A stretch of DNA of 64,000 nt from Mesomycoplasma flocculare ATCC 27399. GTDB taxonomy: Bacteria > Bacillota_I > Bacilli_A > Mycoplasmatales > Metamycoplasmataceae. How positions within the stretch are numbered: the first letter of the stretch is position 1; every line of letters starts with the position of its first letter. The stretch is taken from the NCBI RefSeq assembly GCF_000815065.1, contig NZ_CP007585.1, positions 496,001 to 560,000 of the forward strand. The letters run 5' to 3'. Of this stretch, positions 21,492 through 31,206 are shown piece by piece. Position numbers and translations under genes: made by a program. Below the pieces are notes generated by a model. That model saw only the letters and a list, made by a program, of their open reading frames with translations. It was not told the origin of the DNA and did no database searches.

Positions 21492-22142
21492 TCAATTGAT
21501 TTCTGACTGGTTTTTTTGCTTTAAAAAAATGTTTATTTTCTTAAAAACATCAGAATGTTTTAAGGATTTTGCAAAACTAAAAGGTGAAGGATGTGAATAA
21601 AAAAATACTTTTTGTTTTTCAAAATTAACATTTTCAACTGATGTTTTTGCTTTTTGACCTAATAATAAAAAAATAATATCAACTTTATTTTCAACAATAA
21701 ATTTTATCAAATTGTAACTAAAAATTTCTCAACCTATATTTGCATGAGAATTTGGGCTTGATTTTCTAACAGACAAAACTATATTCAACAACAAAACTCC
21801 TTGTTTTGCCCAATTTTTAAGATTCCCGTCTTTTTTTGAAAAATCAGGATAGGAATTTTTTATTTCTTCGAACAAATTTTTAAGTGAAGGAGGCAAGATT
21901 TTTGCCTTTGTCGAAAATGCAAGTCCATCGGCTTGCCCTTCTTGGTGATAAGGGTCTTGACCAATAATCACTATTTTTAAATTATCAAAATCAGTTATTT
22001 TAATCGCGTTAAATAAATCACCTTTTTTTGGGAAAACTTGGTAGTTCTTATATTCAATTTCTAATTTTTTCATTAATTCATGAAAATACGTTTTTTTAGT
22101 TTCGCTTCTAAAAAAGCTTTCAAAACTCAGTTTTGTTTTCAT
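21492..22142 (-). CDS. ung: uracil-DNA glycosylase
   Basis: 216 residues. Removes uracil from DNA. Active-site loop GQDPYHQEGQADG with D63, and HPSPFSF near the C-terminus. I chose ATG 22142 because MKTKLSFESFF aligns with usual UNG N-termini; an in-frame TTG at 22169 is possible, with GGAG 11 nt before it. The ATG is 7 nt after a perfect -10 box, so the mRNA may be leaderless. Confidence 0.95.
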
Positions 22143-22149
22143 TTTTAAA

Positions 22150-22155
22150 ATTATA
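22150..22155 (-). promoter_or_regulatory. -10 box for ung
   Basis: TATAAT on the minus strand within TGCTATAAT (extended -10), with only 7 nt between box and ATG. Confidence 0.65.
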
Positions 22156-22188
22156 GCAATAAAAAACAAAAAAATATTTTCTCCATTT

Positions 22189-22204
22189 AAAAAAAAAAAA
22201 AAAA
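22189..22204. repeat. A16 homopolymer directly upstream of the rplU -10 box
   Basis: Sixteen consecutive A occupy the spacer/-35 zone of the rplU promoter, with TGG then TATAAT following. A length change would alter promoter geometry. Confidence 0.75.
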
Positions 22205-22207
22205 TGG

Positions 22208-22213
22208 TATAAT
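22208..22213 (+). promoter_or_regulatory. -10 box for rplU-rpmA
   Basis: TATAAT in extended form TGGTATAAT, about 96 nt before the rplU ATG. Confidence 0.7.
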
Positions 22214-22219
22214 TTCTTC

Positions 22220-22309
22220 GTTAGGTTAACCAACCATCTCATACCAAAAAGGTTTAAACCTGATTTCTAAATTCAGTGCCTTGAGGATGATATTCATAAG
22301 GAGAAACTT
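22220..22309 (+). promoter_or_regulatory. putative ribosomal protein L21 leader
   Basis: A 90-nt leader with several short inverted repeats: GGTTAACC, GGTTTAAACC and CTGATT...AATTCAG, ending in AAGGAG before ATG. Firmicute rplU transcripts carry a known L21 leader structure; this fits by position and hairpins, not by an alignment I could run. Confidence 0.45.
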
Positions 22310-22609
22310 ATGTTTGCAATTATTAAATCCGGTGGTAAACAGCTTAAAGTTGAAAAAGATCAAATAATTTACGTTGAAAAAATCAACAAAAATGAAGGCG
22401 AAAGTGTAACTTTTGCCGATGTTTTGTTTATTAATGGTAAAATAGGCGCTCCATTTGTTAAAAACGCAAGTGTTACAGGAATTATCGAAAAACAAGGGAA
22501 AGCGAAAAAAATTGTTGTCTACCGGCACAATCCAAAATCAACACACAAAAGAAAATTAGGTCATCGACAACCGTTTACAAAAGTAAAAATCACGGAATTG
22601 AAAGGATAG
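22310..22609 (+). CDS. rplU: 50S ribosomal protein L21
   Basis: 99 residues, MFAIIKSGGKQLKVEKDQII at the N-terminus and HRQPFTKVKI near the C-terminus. AAGGAG lies upstream. Only 8 nt separate it from rpmA, so the ysxB/prp gene usually found between them in Firmicutes is absent. Confidence 0.97.
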   Translation: MFAIIKSGGKQLKVEKDQIIYVEKINKNEGESVTFADVLFINGKIGAPFVKNASVTGIIEKQGKAKKIVVYRHNPKSTHKRKLGHRQPFTKVKITELKG

Positions 22610-22617
22610 TTTAAAAA

Positions 22618-22872
22618 ATGGCAAAGACCAAAGCAGGTGGATCCACCAAAAATGGCCGAGATTCGGCTGGAAGAAGACTTGGGCAAAAAATTGCTGATGG
22701 CCAATTTGCGCTTACCGGTTCAATCATTTATAGACAAAGAGGGACTAAAATTTATCCTGGAAAAAATGTCGGAATCGGCGGTGATGATAGTTTGTTTGCC
22801 CTTGTTGATGGAATTGTTAAATTCCAAAAAAAAAGAAAACGTAAATACGTAAGCATTATGATGGCTAACTAA
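22618..22872 (+). CDS. rpmA: 50S ribosomal protein L27 without N-terminal extension
   Basis: 84 residues. It begins [20 protein letters not shown], the mature form of L27, with no cleavable extension of the kind seen in many Firmicutes. Core [15 protein letters not shown] is conserved. The missing extension agrees with the missing prp protease gene in this operon. Confidence 0.97.
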   Translation: MAKTKAGGSTKNGRDSAGRRLGQKIADGQFALTGSIIYRQRGTKIYPGKNVGIGGDDSLFALVDGIVKFQKKRKRKYVSIMMAN

Positions 22873-23047
22873 TTTAGACCCAAATAGGTTCCAAAAAGAT
22901 CAAGCTTAAAGCTTAAAACAAATGGCAAACAATAACTTTTTTTAAAAAAACTATAAATTACAGAACTTTTCAATTTTTATTGCTAAACTAAACTGTGAAA
23001 CTACAGAAAACAACAAAACCTTATATCAAGTTTTTTGACTAAATAAA

Positions 23048-23085
23048 TTCTAAAAAACTATAATTTCATAACTAGTTTTTTAGAA
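23048..23085. terminator. terminator hairpin after the alpha/beta hydrolase gene
   Basis: Perfect 13-bp arms (ttctaaaaaacta / tagttttttagaa) around a 12-nt loop. It overlaps the stop codon of the minus-strand hydrolase gene and lies downstream of rpmA on the plus strand, so it may act in both directions. Confidence 0.65.
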
Positions 23086-23926
23086 ACATACTAAAAACTT
23101 TATTAAAACGCTCAGGATTCTCGCTATAAATTAGGTGACCAGTTCTGGGAATAATTTCAGTTTGAACATGCCCAATTAATTTTTCAAAATACTCTTTAGT
23201 TTCTTGCTGCAACACAATTCCATCTTTTTCGCCTAAAACAAGAAGTGCGGGACATTTTATTTGCTTAAGCCCCTCTTCAATTTGATCCATCATATTATTT
23301 TTTAAAAAATTTCGAGAAAGATCAACAATGTTTTTATTGTTAAAATATTCATAATTAAAAAAAGTTTTAGCCCATTTTAAATATTTTGGATTTTTATACT
23401 TTTTTTTATCATATTCATAAATAGTCAAAAATTCAAGCATTTCTTCTGGAGTTTTTGGAAAAAATTTTTCATAGAACAAATCCTTTAAGGGAAGATTCGC
23501 TTTATTCATTGGGGCTATAAAAACAATTTTCGAAATTATCTCAGGAATTCTTTTATAAATCAAAGCTGCATTTGCTGCCCCCATTGAATGCCCGACTAGA
23601 ATAACTTCTTTTAGATTCAATTTTTTAATAAAATCAACTGTTAAATCCGCATAATATTCTAAATAAAGTTGGTTTTCGGTAGCTGGTGTTAAATTATTTC
23701 CAGGCAAGGTAAAACTGTAATAATTTATTCCAAGTTCTTTATTAATCGCCTCAATTGAACTTCAAAATACATTATGATTTGAATTAAAACCATGGCAAAA
23801 AACAACATTAATTTTGTTAAAAGGGCTTTTATTGATTAGAAAAGGATATTCCCAGTTTTCTAAAATACTTTTACTTTTCGCTTTTGAGCAAAAAAAGTGT
23901 TCTGGCTCTGGTTCAGAATTCCCCAT
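23072..23926 (-). CDS. alpha/beta hydrolase (lipase/esterase-like)
   Basis: 284 residues. Oxyanion region VFCHGFNSNH near residue 50, nucleophile elbow GHSMG with S114, likely acid D235 (EKDGIV) and H264 (TGHLIY). It is a serine hydrolase, substrate unknown; mycoplasma homologues are often annotated lipase/esterase. No signal peptide, so cytoplasmic. ATG has AGG 6 nt upstream; the promoter region upstream holds several overlapping TATAAT-like boxes (23960-23990). Confidence 0.88.
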
Positions 23927-24058
23927 TTTAACCTACCTTTTCATTTAAAATTTTACTTATATATTATATTGTATTATATTATAATATTGGTTAACTTTTG
24001 TTATTTTTAAATTTTAAAAAATTTACTCAAAATATTTGGAAAATTTAGAAGTTTGTGG

Positions 24059-24064
24059 TAAAAT
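24059..24064 (+). promoter_or_regulatory. -10 box for SRP RNA
   Basis: TGGTAAAAT places the box (TAAAAT) 7 nt before the first paired base of the RNA. Confidence 0.6.
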
Positions 24065-24070
24065 TTATGT

Positions 24071-24150
24071 GCCACTAGAATAATAACCTTGTAACCTGGT
24101 CAGGATAGAAATATAGCAGCCATATCGAGAAGTATTGTGTTTAGTGGTTT
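24071..24150 (+). ncRNA. ffs: signal recognition particle 4.5S-type RNA
   Basis: About 80 nt. The conserved domain IV apical region CTGGTCAGG...AGCAGCC is exact and sits in the middle. The ends GCCACTA and TTAGTGGT pair to close the hairpin, and a T-run follows as terminator. Short bacterial form without an Alu domain. It pairs with Ffh to target membrane proteins. Confidence 0.93.
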
Positions 24151-24180
24151 TTTATATATATAAAAAATGGGTAAAACACT

Positions 24181-25290
24181 ATGCCTTCTCGAGAAAAAAA
24201 CGAAACAAAAAATGGGTCATGCTCTTGTGCGAGTCAAAAAAATCATAATTTTGCAAAATGTTTAAAAAAACAACTAATTACACGTGCAGAACGGGAAATT
24301 TTTCAGCTTAACCAAGACAAAATTAACATTAAAAACTTTTGAAAACGAAAAACATTATCAATCACAATGATGGCATTTTCTTCAATTCTTTTTACTTTAG
24401 GTGTTACATTTTTCCTTGGTTTTGCAAAAACCCTGCCCACTGGTGTCTCTGCAATTCCCGCTTTGATTACAATAATAGTTAACTCACAATACAATGTTGA
24501 TATTAGTTGAACTTTTGCCTTAATATACTTTGCAATTAATATTCCGTTAATGATTTTCACGTTAGTGAAAGTCGCAAATAAAAGTTTTAGTTATCTTACT
24601 TTTATTTGACTTTTTTTCCAAATTATATGAAACCAAGTTTTTTCGCTAGATAGTCCAATAAAAAATTTTTTAGTTAAAAATATTTTAATTGGTGATGGAA
24701 ATGGAAAAGGTTCTTGAACATTATTTTATTACACAATTATTGGTGCAATTTTATCAGGCTGGTCTATAGGAATTGCCTGAAAATTTGGCGGCTCTGCTGG
24801 TGGAACAGATTATATAACTTATTTAATAGCGTTAAAGTATCGCAAACCTATTGAGAAAATAATGTTTAGTATTTCAATATTTTTTGGACTTCTTTCGCTA
24901 GTTTTACTTTATTTTATTGAGCCTTTGCAAGTTGATAGTCAACTTTTTGGACAAAAACTATTTGCGCTGTTCCTTTATTTAATCGTAAGTTCAACGATTG
25001 TGGGTAGAATTTATCCAAAATATGGTAAATTACTTTTACAAATTTACACAAATGAACCCGAAAAAATTATTCAACATTTCAAATCAATCAAATACTGACA
25101 TTCTTATAATATCTGAGAGGGAATTTCTGGTTATACAAATCAGCGACAATGACGTGTTGAGACAATAATTTTCACTATTGAGAAAAAGGCAATTTTAGAA
25201 GAAGTTGCAAAATCAAAGGTAAATTTTTGATATTCAGCAACAAGAATTTTACAAACAACCGATCGATTTGATGCAACAAAAATTCATTAA
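24181..25290 (+). CDS. YitT family membrane protein
   Basis: 369 residues, many TGA-coded Trp. After a 55-residue polar N-terminus (with a Cys-rich bit, GSCSCAS) there are about six membrane helices. GFAKTLPTGVSAIPALI and KFGGSAGGTDYITYLIALKY are the two repeated YitT/DUF161 signatures. The C-terminal 70 residues form a DUF2179-type cytoplasmic domain. Transport substrate unknown. Start at 24181 lies about 30 nt after the SRP RNA and lacks a clear Shine-Dalgarno. Confidence 0.85.
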
Positions 25291-25352
25291 ACTAAAACTT
25301 ATATTTTACCTTAAATATTTTTTTGAATTATAATCATCAAAGATTTTTAAGT

Positions 25353-25358
25353 TATAAT
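25353..25358 (+). promoter_or_regulatory. -10 box for MFS transporter gene
   Basis: TATAAT in GTTATAATTAC, about 72 nt upstream of the ATG at 25431. A pyrimidine-rich leader follows. Confidence 0.5.
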
Positions 25359-25430
25359 TACTAACTAGGGTTTCTCTTCTCTTGCCTGTTTTTTAAAATT
25401 ATTTTTTTAAATGTAGAAAACACAAATTAT

Positions 25431-26900
25431 ATGAAAAAAAATTTTATTCTTGATTTTGCTGCAAAAAACATAAAAGAAAAAAAGTTAACTTTTAGAATCG
25501 GATTGTCCCTCTGAACTTTACTAGTTTTTGCTTATATGATTTTTGTAATGAATTGAGGCTTTGCTTCTGCCGGACTAAACGGCAAAGCAGGAGTAAGTGG
25601 TTATTTAGGCCATTTTTTCCCAAATGTAAACGAGGCACCAGGTACTGTTGTAAATCAAGCAGTTAACTGAGGAATTACAATCGGACGTGGAATTGGCTCA
25701 GTTTTAGTTGGGTGATTAATTGTTAGAATTTCACATAAATATACAGTAATTTTATCATTAATCTTTATGCTTTTTGGAATCGTTGCGCCTTTTTCGCCTA
25801 CTTATGCAGGTTTTATAATTTTAAGAACAATTTTTGCAATTGGCGGAACAATGCAAATTATTTTAATTCAACCAGTTGTTTCAAATTATTTAAACCAAAG
25901 ACAAAAAGCTGTTATTTCACAATTCTCACCATTTTTTTACCCAATTGGCACAATAATAACTCTTATTCCTTTTGCAGGAATTATTGGAGAAAATGCCCAA
26001 AAAGTTGTTCGCGATAATTGGCAAATTGTTTTTTTAGTTATTGGCCTTTTAACTCTAATCCCGCTAATCGGCTATATAATTTTAGGCACTAAATTTGATT
26101 TATACCCCGCAAATATTGCCAAAAAAGACAATCAAGAAACACTAACTTTAATGAAGTTTTTCAAACAAAAAGATACTTGATACTGAACAATTTTATACGG
26201 TTCATGACTTGTTGCAGTTATTTTCCCCTTTACATTTTCAAAGCCGATTTTCCACAGGTTAATTGGTGATTCTTCTGAAATTTTTAATGATAAAATTTCC
26301 GTTTTCCTAATTTTCTTTTTAACTGGCGTATTTGTTGGGCCTTTTACAATCGGTCTTTTTTCAAAATATCAACTCCAAAGACGAAAATATATTTCAACAA
26401 TTATTGGTATTGGAGTATTTTTTTACGTGCTAGCGACCATAGTTTTTGTTACAAAAGTGGGCAAAAATCCCGCTTTTGCTAAAACTTATACCGATGGCTG
26501 AACTTGATTGTTCTTATTTTTAGGGCTTTTTATGGGAATTTGTCTCTGAGGAATTCAAGGGGTAATATTAAATTTACCGCACGAATATCCAGGCACAAAT
26601 CCTTACTCTATCGGTTTTCAATTTGGACTAATCTGAGGGCTTGGATATACTGCTTTTACCATTGCTACCATTATAACTTCGTTAATTAATATGCCACCAG
26701 GTATTGACATAAAAAAATTAGACCCTAATAATGTCGATGGTTATGCCCTTGGCGCTTATATTCTAATTATTATTTTCTCCCTTGTTTCTTCAATTGGCTT
26801 AGCTTTATTAAAAGAACCAAACCCAAATTATAAAAGACTGTTAAAAATACGTAGTTTTTCCGAAATTGAGCGTATTAAAAATGAGCGTATTAAAAAATAA
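25431..26900 (+). CDS. major facilitator superfamily transporter (hexose-phosphate type annotation in relatives)
   Basis: 489 residues in one frame with more than ten TGA-coded Trp. About twelve hydrophobic helices, with a large central loop near residues 220-245. Helix 2-3 segment GITIGRGIGSVLVGWLIVRIS is MFS-like. Mycoplasma relatives are commonly labelled hexosephosphate transporters; I see nothing that fixes the substrate. The C-terminus ends with a near-perfect 15-nt tandem repeat coding ERIKN-ERIKK. No Shine-Dalgarno at the ATG. Confidence 0.8.
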
Positions 26901-27015
26901 TATTCCGCCCCTTATTTTCTATAAGTATAAGTATAAAGTGTTAAAATTTTTGTTGGGACGATAATAAAAATTTGCCCAAATTTAAAAAACTAACAAAAAA
27001 GGAGAAATTTAATTT

Positions 27016-27963
27016 ATGAAACCGATTAAAATAGCACTAATTGGCGCTGGAAACGTCGGAAATTCTTTCCTTTATGCGGCAATGAATCAAGGTCTTGCTT
27101 CTCATTATGGAATTATTGATATTAGTCACAGTTTTGCTGAAGGTAATGCTTTTGATTTTGAAGATGCCTCAGCTTCTTTACCCCGTCCTTTTAGCATTTT
27201 TCCTTATGAATATAGCGACTTAAAAGATGCAGATTTTATTATAATAACTGCAGGTCGACCACAAAAACCTGACGAAACTAGACTAGAACTTGTTGCTGGT
27301 AATATACAAATTATCCGAGAAATTGCTTTTAAGGTTAAAGAAAGTGGATTTAGCGGAATTAGTATCATCGCTTCAAACCCGGTTGATGTACTTACTCGCG
27401 CCTATCGTGAAGCATCAGGGTTTTCTGACCAAAAAGTTATTGGTAGCGGCACTATTTTAGATACTGCAAGACTTCAATTTGCAATCGCAAAAAAGGCAAA
27501 TGTTTCGCCAAATTCAGTTCAAGCCTATGTTATGGGAGAACATGGTGATTCATCTTTTGTCGCCTATTCTAACATCAAAATTGCCGGCGAATGTTTTTGC
27601 AATTTTTCAAAAATAACAGGAATTAACGCTTCTAACTACGAAGAAAAACTAGAATTCCCAGTCTCTCGTCGCGCCTATGAAATCATTAATCGAAAAAAAG
27701 CAACATTTTACGGAATTGGCGCTGCATTAGTTCGAATTGTTAGAAATATTATCGAAGATTCAAAAAATATTTTAATTGTCGGAGCAAATTTACGTGGCGA
27801 ATACGGATTTAGCAACGTAAATATTGGCGTTCCTGCCATTATAGGGGCAAACGGAATTGAAAAAATTATCGAAATTAACCTAAACAAAAAAGAAAAAGCA
27901 AAATTTGCAAAATCTGTTGAAATTATTGATACAATTTACAAAAACGCAATAAAAGACATCTAA
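27016..27963 (+). CDS. ldh: L-lactate dehydrogenase (P36 antigen type)
   Basis: 315 residues. Reduces pyruvate to lactate and regenerates NAD+. NAD loop ALIGAGNVGNSFLYA, IITAGRPQKPDETRLEL (mobile loop with the catalytic Arg), IASNPVDVLTRA, and catalytic His in VMGEHGDSSF. Length and sequence resemble the M. hyopneumoniae P36 protein as I remember it. AAAGGAG lies 13 nt before the ATG. Monocistronic with a strong terminator. Confidence 0.97.
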   Translation: MKPIKIALIGAGNVGNSFLYAAMNQGLASHYGIIDISHSFAEGNAFDFEDASASLPRPFSIFPYEYSDLKDADFIIITAGRPQKPDETRLELVAGNIQIIREIAFKVKESGFSGISIIASNPVDVLTRAYREASGFSDQKVIGSGTILDTARLQFAIAKKANVSPNSVQAYVMGEHGDSSFVAYSNIKIAGECFCNFSKITGINASNYEEKLEFPVSRRAYEIINRKKATFYGIGAALVRIVRNIIEDSKNILIVGANLRGEYGFSNVNIGVPAIIGANGIEKIIEINLNKKEKAKFAKSVEIIDTIYKNAIKDI

Positions 27964-28026
27964 TTTTTAAAAATTGCAATTTTTATTTATTTTTATTAAA
28001 ATAAATTCAATTAAACAACTGCCATT

Positions 28027-28066
28027 ATATTAAAAAATACTATAAATTTATAGTATTTTTTAATAT
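28027..28066. terminator. bidirectional terminator between ldh and tRNA-Leu
   Basis: Perfect palindrome with 20-nt arms and no unpaired loop in DNA form, centred at 28046/28047, with A/T-rich flanks giving a T-run on both strands. It separates ldh from the convergent tRNA-Leu. Confidence 0.8.
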
Positions 28067-28175
28067 TTTGATAAATTCTTAAAACCTAAATTTAAAATTA
28101 AAAATCTAATCCTTTCTTAACTTGTTTAATTCTTATTAAAAAATTAAAAAAAGATTAAAAATTAAAATATAATAC

Positions 28176-28259
28176 TGGTGGCTCATATCGGACTCGAACC
28201 GATACGCATCGCTGCAGCAGGTTTTGAGTCTGCCGTGTCTACCATTCCACCAATGAGCC
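28176..28259 (-). tRNA. tRNA-Leu, anticodon CAA
   Basis: 84 nt with encoded CCA. Acceptor GGCTCAT pairs with ATGAGCC; T-loop GGTTCGAGTCC; long variable arm typical of class II tRNA. Anticodon loop CTCAAAA gives CAA, reading UUG. The closing pair of the anticodon stem is A-C (positions 31-39) rather than A-U. Confidence 0.9.
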
Positions 28260-28294
28260 TTAAAATTAAAAAATTCATCAAATTTAACTTCAAA

Positions 28295-28309
28295 TATAAT
28301 ATAATTATA
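28295..28309. promoter_or_regulatory. overlapping divergent -10 boxes (tRNA-Leu and lipoprotein gene)
   Basis: Plus-strand TATAAT at 28295-28300 lies 12 nt before the lipoprotein ATG; minus-strand TATAAT at 28304-28309 (in TGGTATAAT) points to tRNA-Leu. The two boxes are 3 nt apart, so polymerase can hardly occupy both at once. Confidence 0.55.
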
Positions 28310-28312
28310 CCA

Positions 28313-31150
28313 ATGATGATTAGAAAACAAAATAAAACTCTAAAAAAAATTTTAATTGGAATTTTGCCTGCCCTAACTTTGCCATTGGTTTCGGTTGCTT
28401 GTCAGCCATTTGGTGCTATTAGAAAAATTGGCGATCTAACTGCAGAAATTGGCTCTAGTAATCCTTGAGATCAAGAATTAGATCTAAAAAAACCTTTAGA
28501 TTCAATTATCGGTGGTAGAGTTCAGTCAAGATTTGAGAAAATTAAAGCATCTGATTTTATAAAACAATCAACACTTCCAAATAGTTATGATTACGTAAAT
28601 GAATCAAGTTCTCTTATTCTTAAGAGAAAAAATAACATTTTAAATTCCGTTATTATTTGAACTTTTGTTCCTGGAGTTGATAATTTTGATCTTAACAAAA
28701 AATTTGATATCCAAATTAAAATTGACCATAACTCTGCAAATGATATTTACGGTTCAATTAAAATCAAAGTTAACGCGCTTGTAAAAGGTTCGCAAAACTC
28801 AGTCCAAGAAAAAGAATTTATAATTTCTGGATTCCAAACAGAAACAACTGGAATCTACGCTTACAAAGAACGAATTGAAACTGCTTTTAAAAATATTAAC
28901 AGTTTGACTTTAAAAAATGAAAATAATTTTGATATCAATAAAATAAATTCTAACTCAAGTATTTGAGATTATGTTAATCTGCCTGAAAATTTTGAGAAAT
29001 TAGATATTAATAAACTAAGAAATCAAGACCAATTTGACGCTCCAGAACCAAATGCTAGTGCTCCTAATATTGCAATGATTGCAAAAAATCCTTACCGGCT
29101 AAAAGTTAAGAACTTCTACTATATAAAAGGGACAATTCTCCGAGATTCTTATGAGAAAAATACTGGTGAAATCGATGTAATTTTATCAATTTATCATGAT
29201 TCTTTCCATAATTATGTCTCTAAAATTGTCAAACTTAAAACCAAAAAAAATCTTGAACTTTTAAAATTAACTGAAACTAAGAGCTTTAAATTAAAAGAAC
29301 AATATAAAAATTTTCTCCCTTCATTTCTTGTAAATCCAGAAACTAATACAACTGAAACATTAGCGCAATTTATTGATTTTGGAAATTTTGACTATAACAA
29401 TTACGATATTAAGGTTGTTCCTTCTCTTGCAAATGATCAAAATGGGGATTTATATCTTATTTTGAACAAAAAAGAAACTAAGCTAACTTCTGGACCAACA
29501 AGCCCAGGGCAAATTGTTAAAATCGAAGGGTTTAATTCATATGACAAAATTTTTCAAAGTAGCGAATTTACTAACGAAATTAATTTTGATTATATTGATT
29601 CTTGATATAAACTGCCAAAAACAGACAATTTATCCGAAAAGTTAAAAAGCATTTCAGAGAGCATAAATTCTTCAAGTGATTCGCTTTTATGGCCACTTTT
29701 TGGGACTGCCCTACAAAAAGTTTTATCATCAAATTCACTTTTTAAACATACAGAAAAAATAAAAAATTTTGAAAAACTTAACTACCAATTTACATCACTA
29801 GTAAGTTTTAAAATCACTGAATCAGGACTTAATTTCTATTTTGGAAACGCAGTGCAAAACTATTTTAAAGTTAATATTAATTTCACACAAAAAACAGAGA
29901 GCAAAAATATCGTTGCTGATTTTGGCACAAAAGTTCTTGAAAAGGATATTCTAAATGATTCATTGCGTTCAAGATCGATTGTGATTCAGTTACGCTCAAA
30001 TACCTATGAAGCTGAGACAAAAACTAATGCAAGCCGAATTACATCAGGAACAGCTTGAGTTTTTGATCGAAAATTAAAAGAAGATCCTAAAAATCCTGGG
30101 AAATTTTTACCAACAAACACTTATTATTTAGCAACGAATTTACACGTTGTTGCTGATTTAATTAATAAACCTGACCAAATTTATTCATTTTCTTACTTAC
30201 TTGATGGAAATCTAAAAAATCTTGATGCAATAAGTTTTGATGATACAAATTTATTCCGTCGTTTTGATAGAATTGCAAAAACTGAAGGAAAAAAGGATTA
30301 TCTTCCTCCTGAAGGTTTCCAGTTTATTAGTTCTGAGTCAAAAGAATTTTGAAAAAATTTAAAAATTAACCCAATCGGGCTTGATTTGCCAACTAAAGAT
30401 AAATTTCGCGATATTGCTATAATTGAAATTACTTTCCCTGATGATCAGCAGCAAAAAAATCCTTTTAATTTCGGCATTCCTTTCCTTGACTTTGATATTT
30501 TTGGAGAGAATAGATCTTATATTAAAAACATTCCTGATGCAATTCACAAATATAATGAATCCCCACTTGATTTTTTAATTACTGACAAATTAGTTCCTAA
30601 TTTTACAAAAGCAGCACAACAAAAAACTACAAAAATTGAAAAAGCCTTGCCTTTACATGCTTATTTAGGAGGGTTTTTGGGCGGATTTTCTTGAATAACA
30701 GACAATAAAAACGCTTTTATAACTACAGATGAGTTGCTAAAAGAGAACAATTTTAAGCTGGAAAATACTACAAAAAAATTCCAAGGGGCAACTGCACTTT
30801 CACTTCCCGGACTTCGCGGCGGACATGGAATGTCAGGGTCATTAGTTGTTAATGAATATAATCAGGTTCTTGGAATTTTTTGGGGAGGTTATTTCCCACC
30901 AACTTTACCAGGCCAAAATCGACTTGTTAAAGGTGTTGGCCAGTTTGATCCAATCGGTATAAAAACTGACTCAAACCCAACAATTTTGGCAAAGTGACTT
31001 GCGCAAACAAAAGATATTCAAACTGATTTAGATGCAAAACAGGAAAAAATTTTTAGCATTGAAAATCGTAATGAAATTGAAAAACTAGCGCATTCCGCTA
31101 GATGAATTAAATTTAATAATTTTAATCAAGAAGAGTTTTTAAACATTTAG
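28313..31150 (+). CDS. DUF31 family serine-protease-like lipoprotein
   Basis: 945 residues. Lipoprotein signal peptide with basic start and lipobox LVSVAC (C30), so the protein should be anchored on the outer face of the membrane. The C-terminal 400 residues have a trypsin-like arrangement: H611 in ATNLHVVADL, D700 in DIAIIEI, and S841 in GGHGMSGSLV. This is the DUF31/MIP-like family; some mycoplasma members cleave host immunoglobulin together with an MIB partner. No MIB gene is seen here. No Shine-Dalgarno; the start is close to a -10 box, as for a nearly leaderless mRNA. Confidence 0.88.
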
Positions 31151-31198
31151 TTTTCATTTATTTCGCAATTTAAAATAAATAAAAACTAAATGTTTTTT
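31141..31198 (+). terminator. terminator after the DUF31 lipoprotein gene
   Basis: Arms of about 23 nt (from aaacatttagtttt to aaaactaaatgttt, one mismatch) with a T-run. The stop codon TAG lies in the left arm. Confidence 0.8.
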
Positions 31199-31206
31199 AT
31201 AAAATT

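Noticed and set aside
28178-28468. Plus-strand ORF starting MAHIGLEPIRIAAAG.
   Set aside because: Its first 45 codons are the complement of tRNA-Leu; the real start is the ATG at 28313 before the lipoprotein signal peptide.
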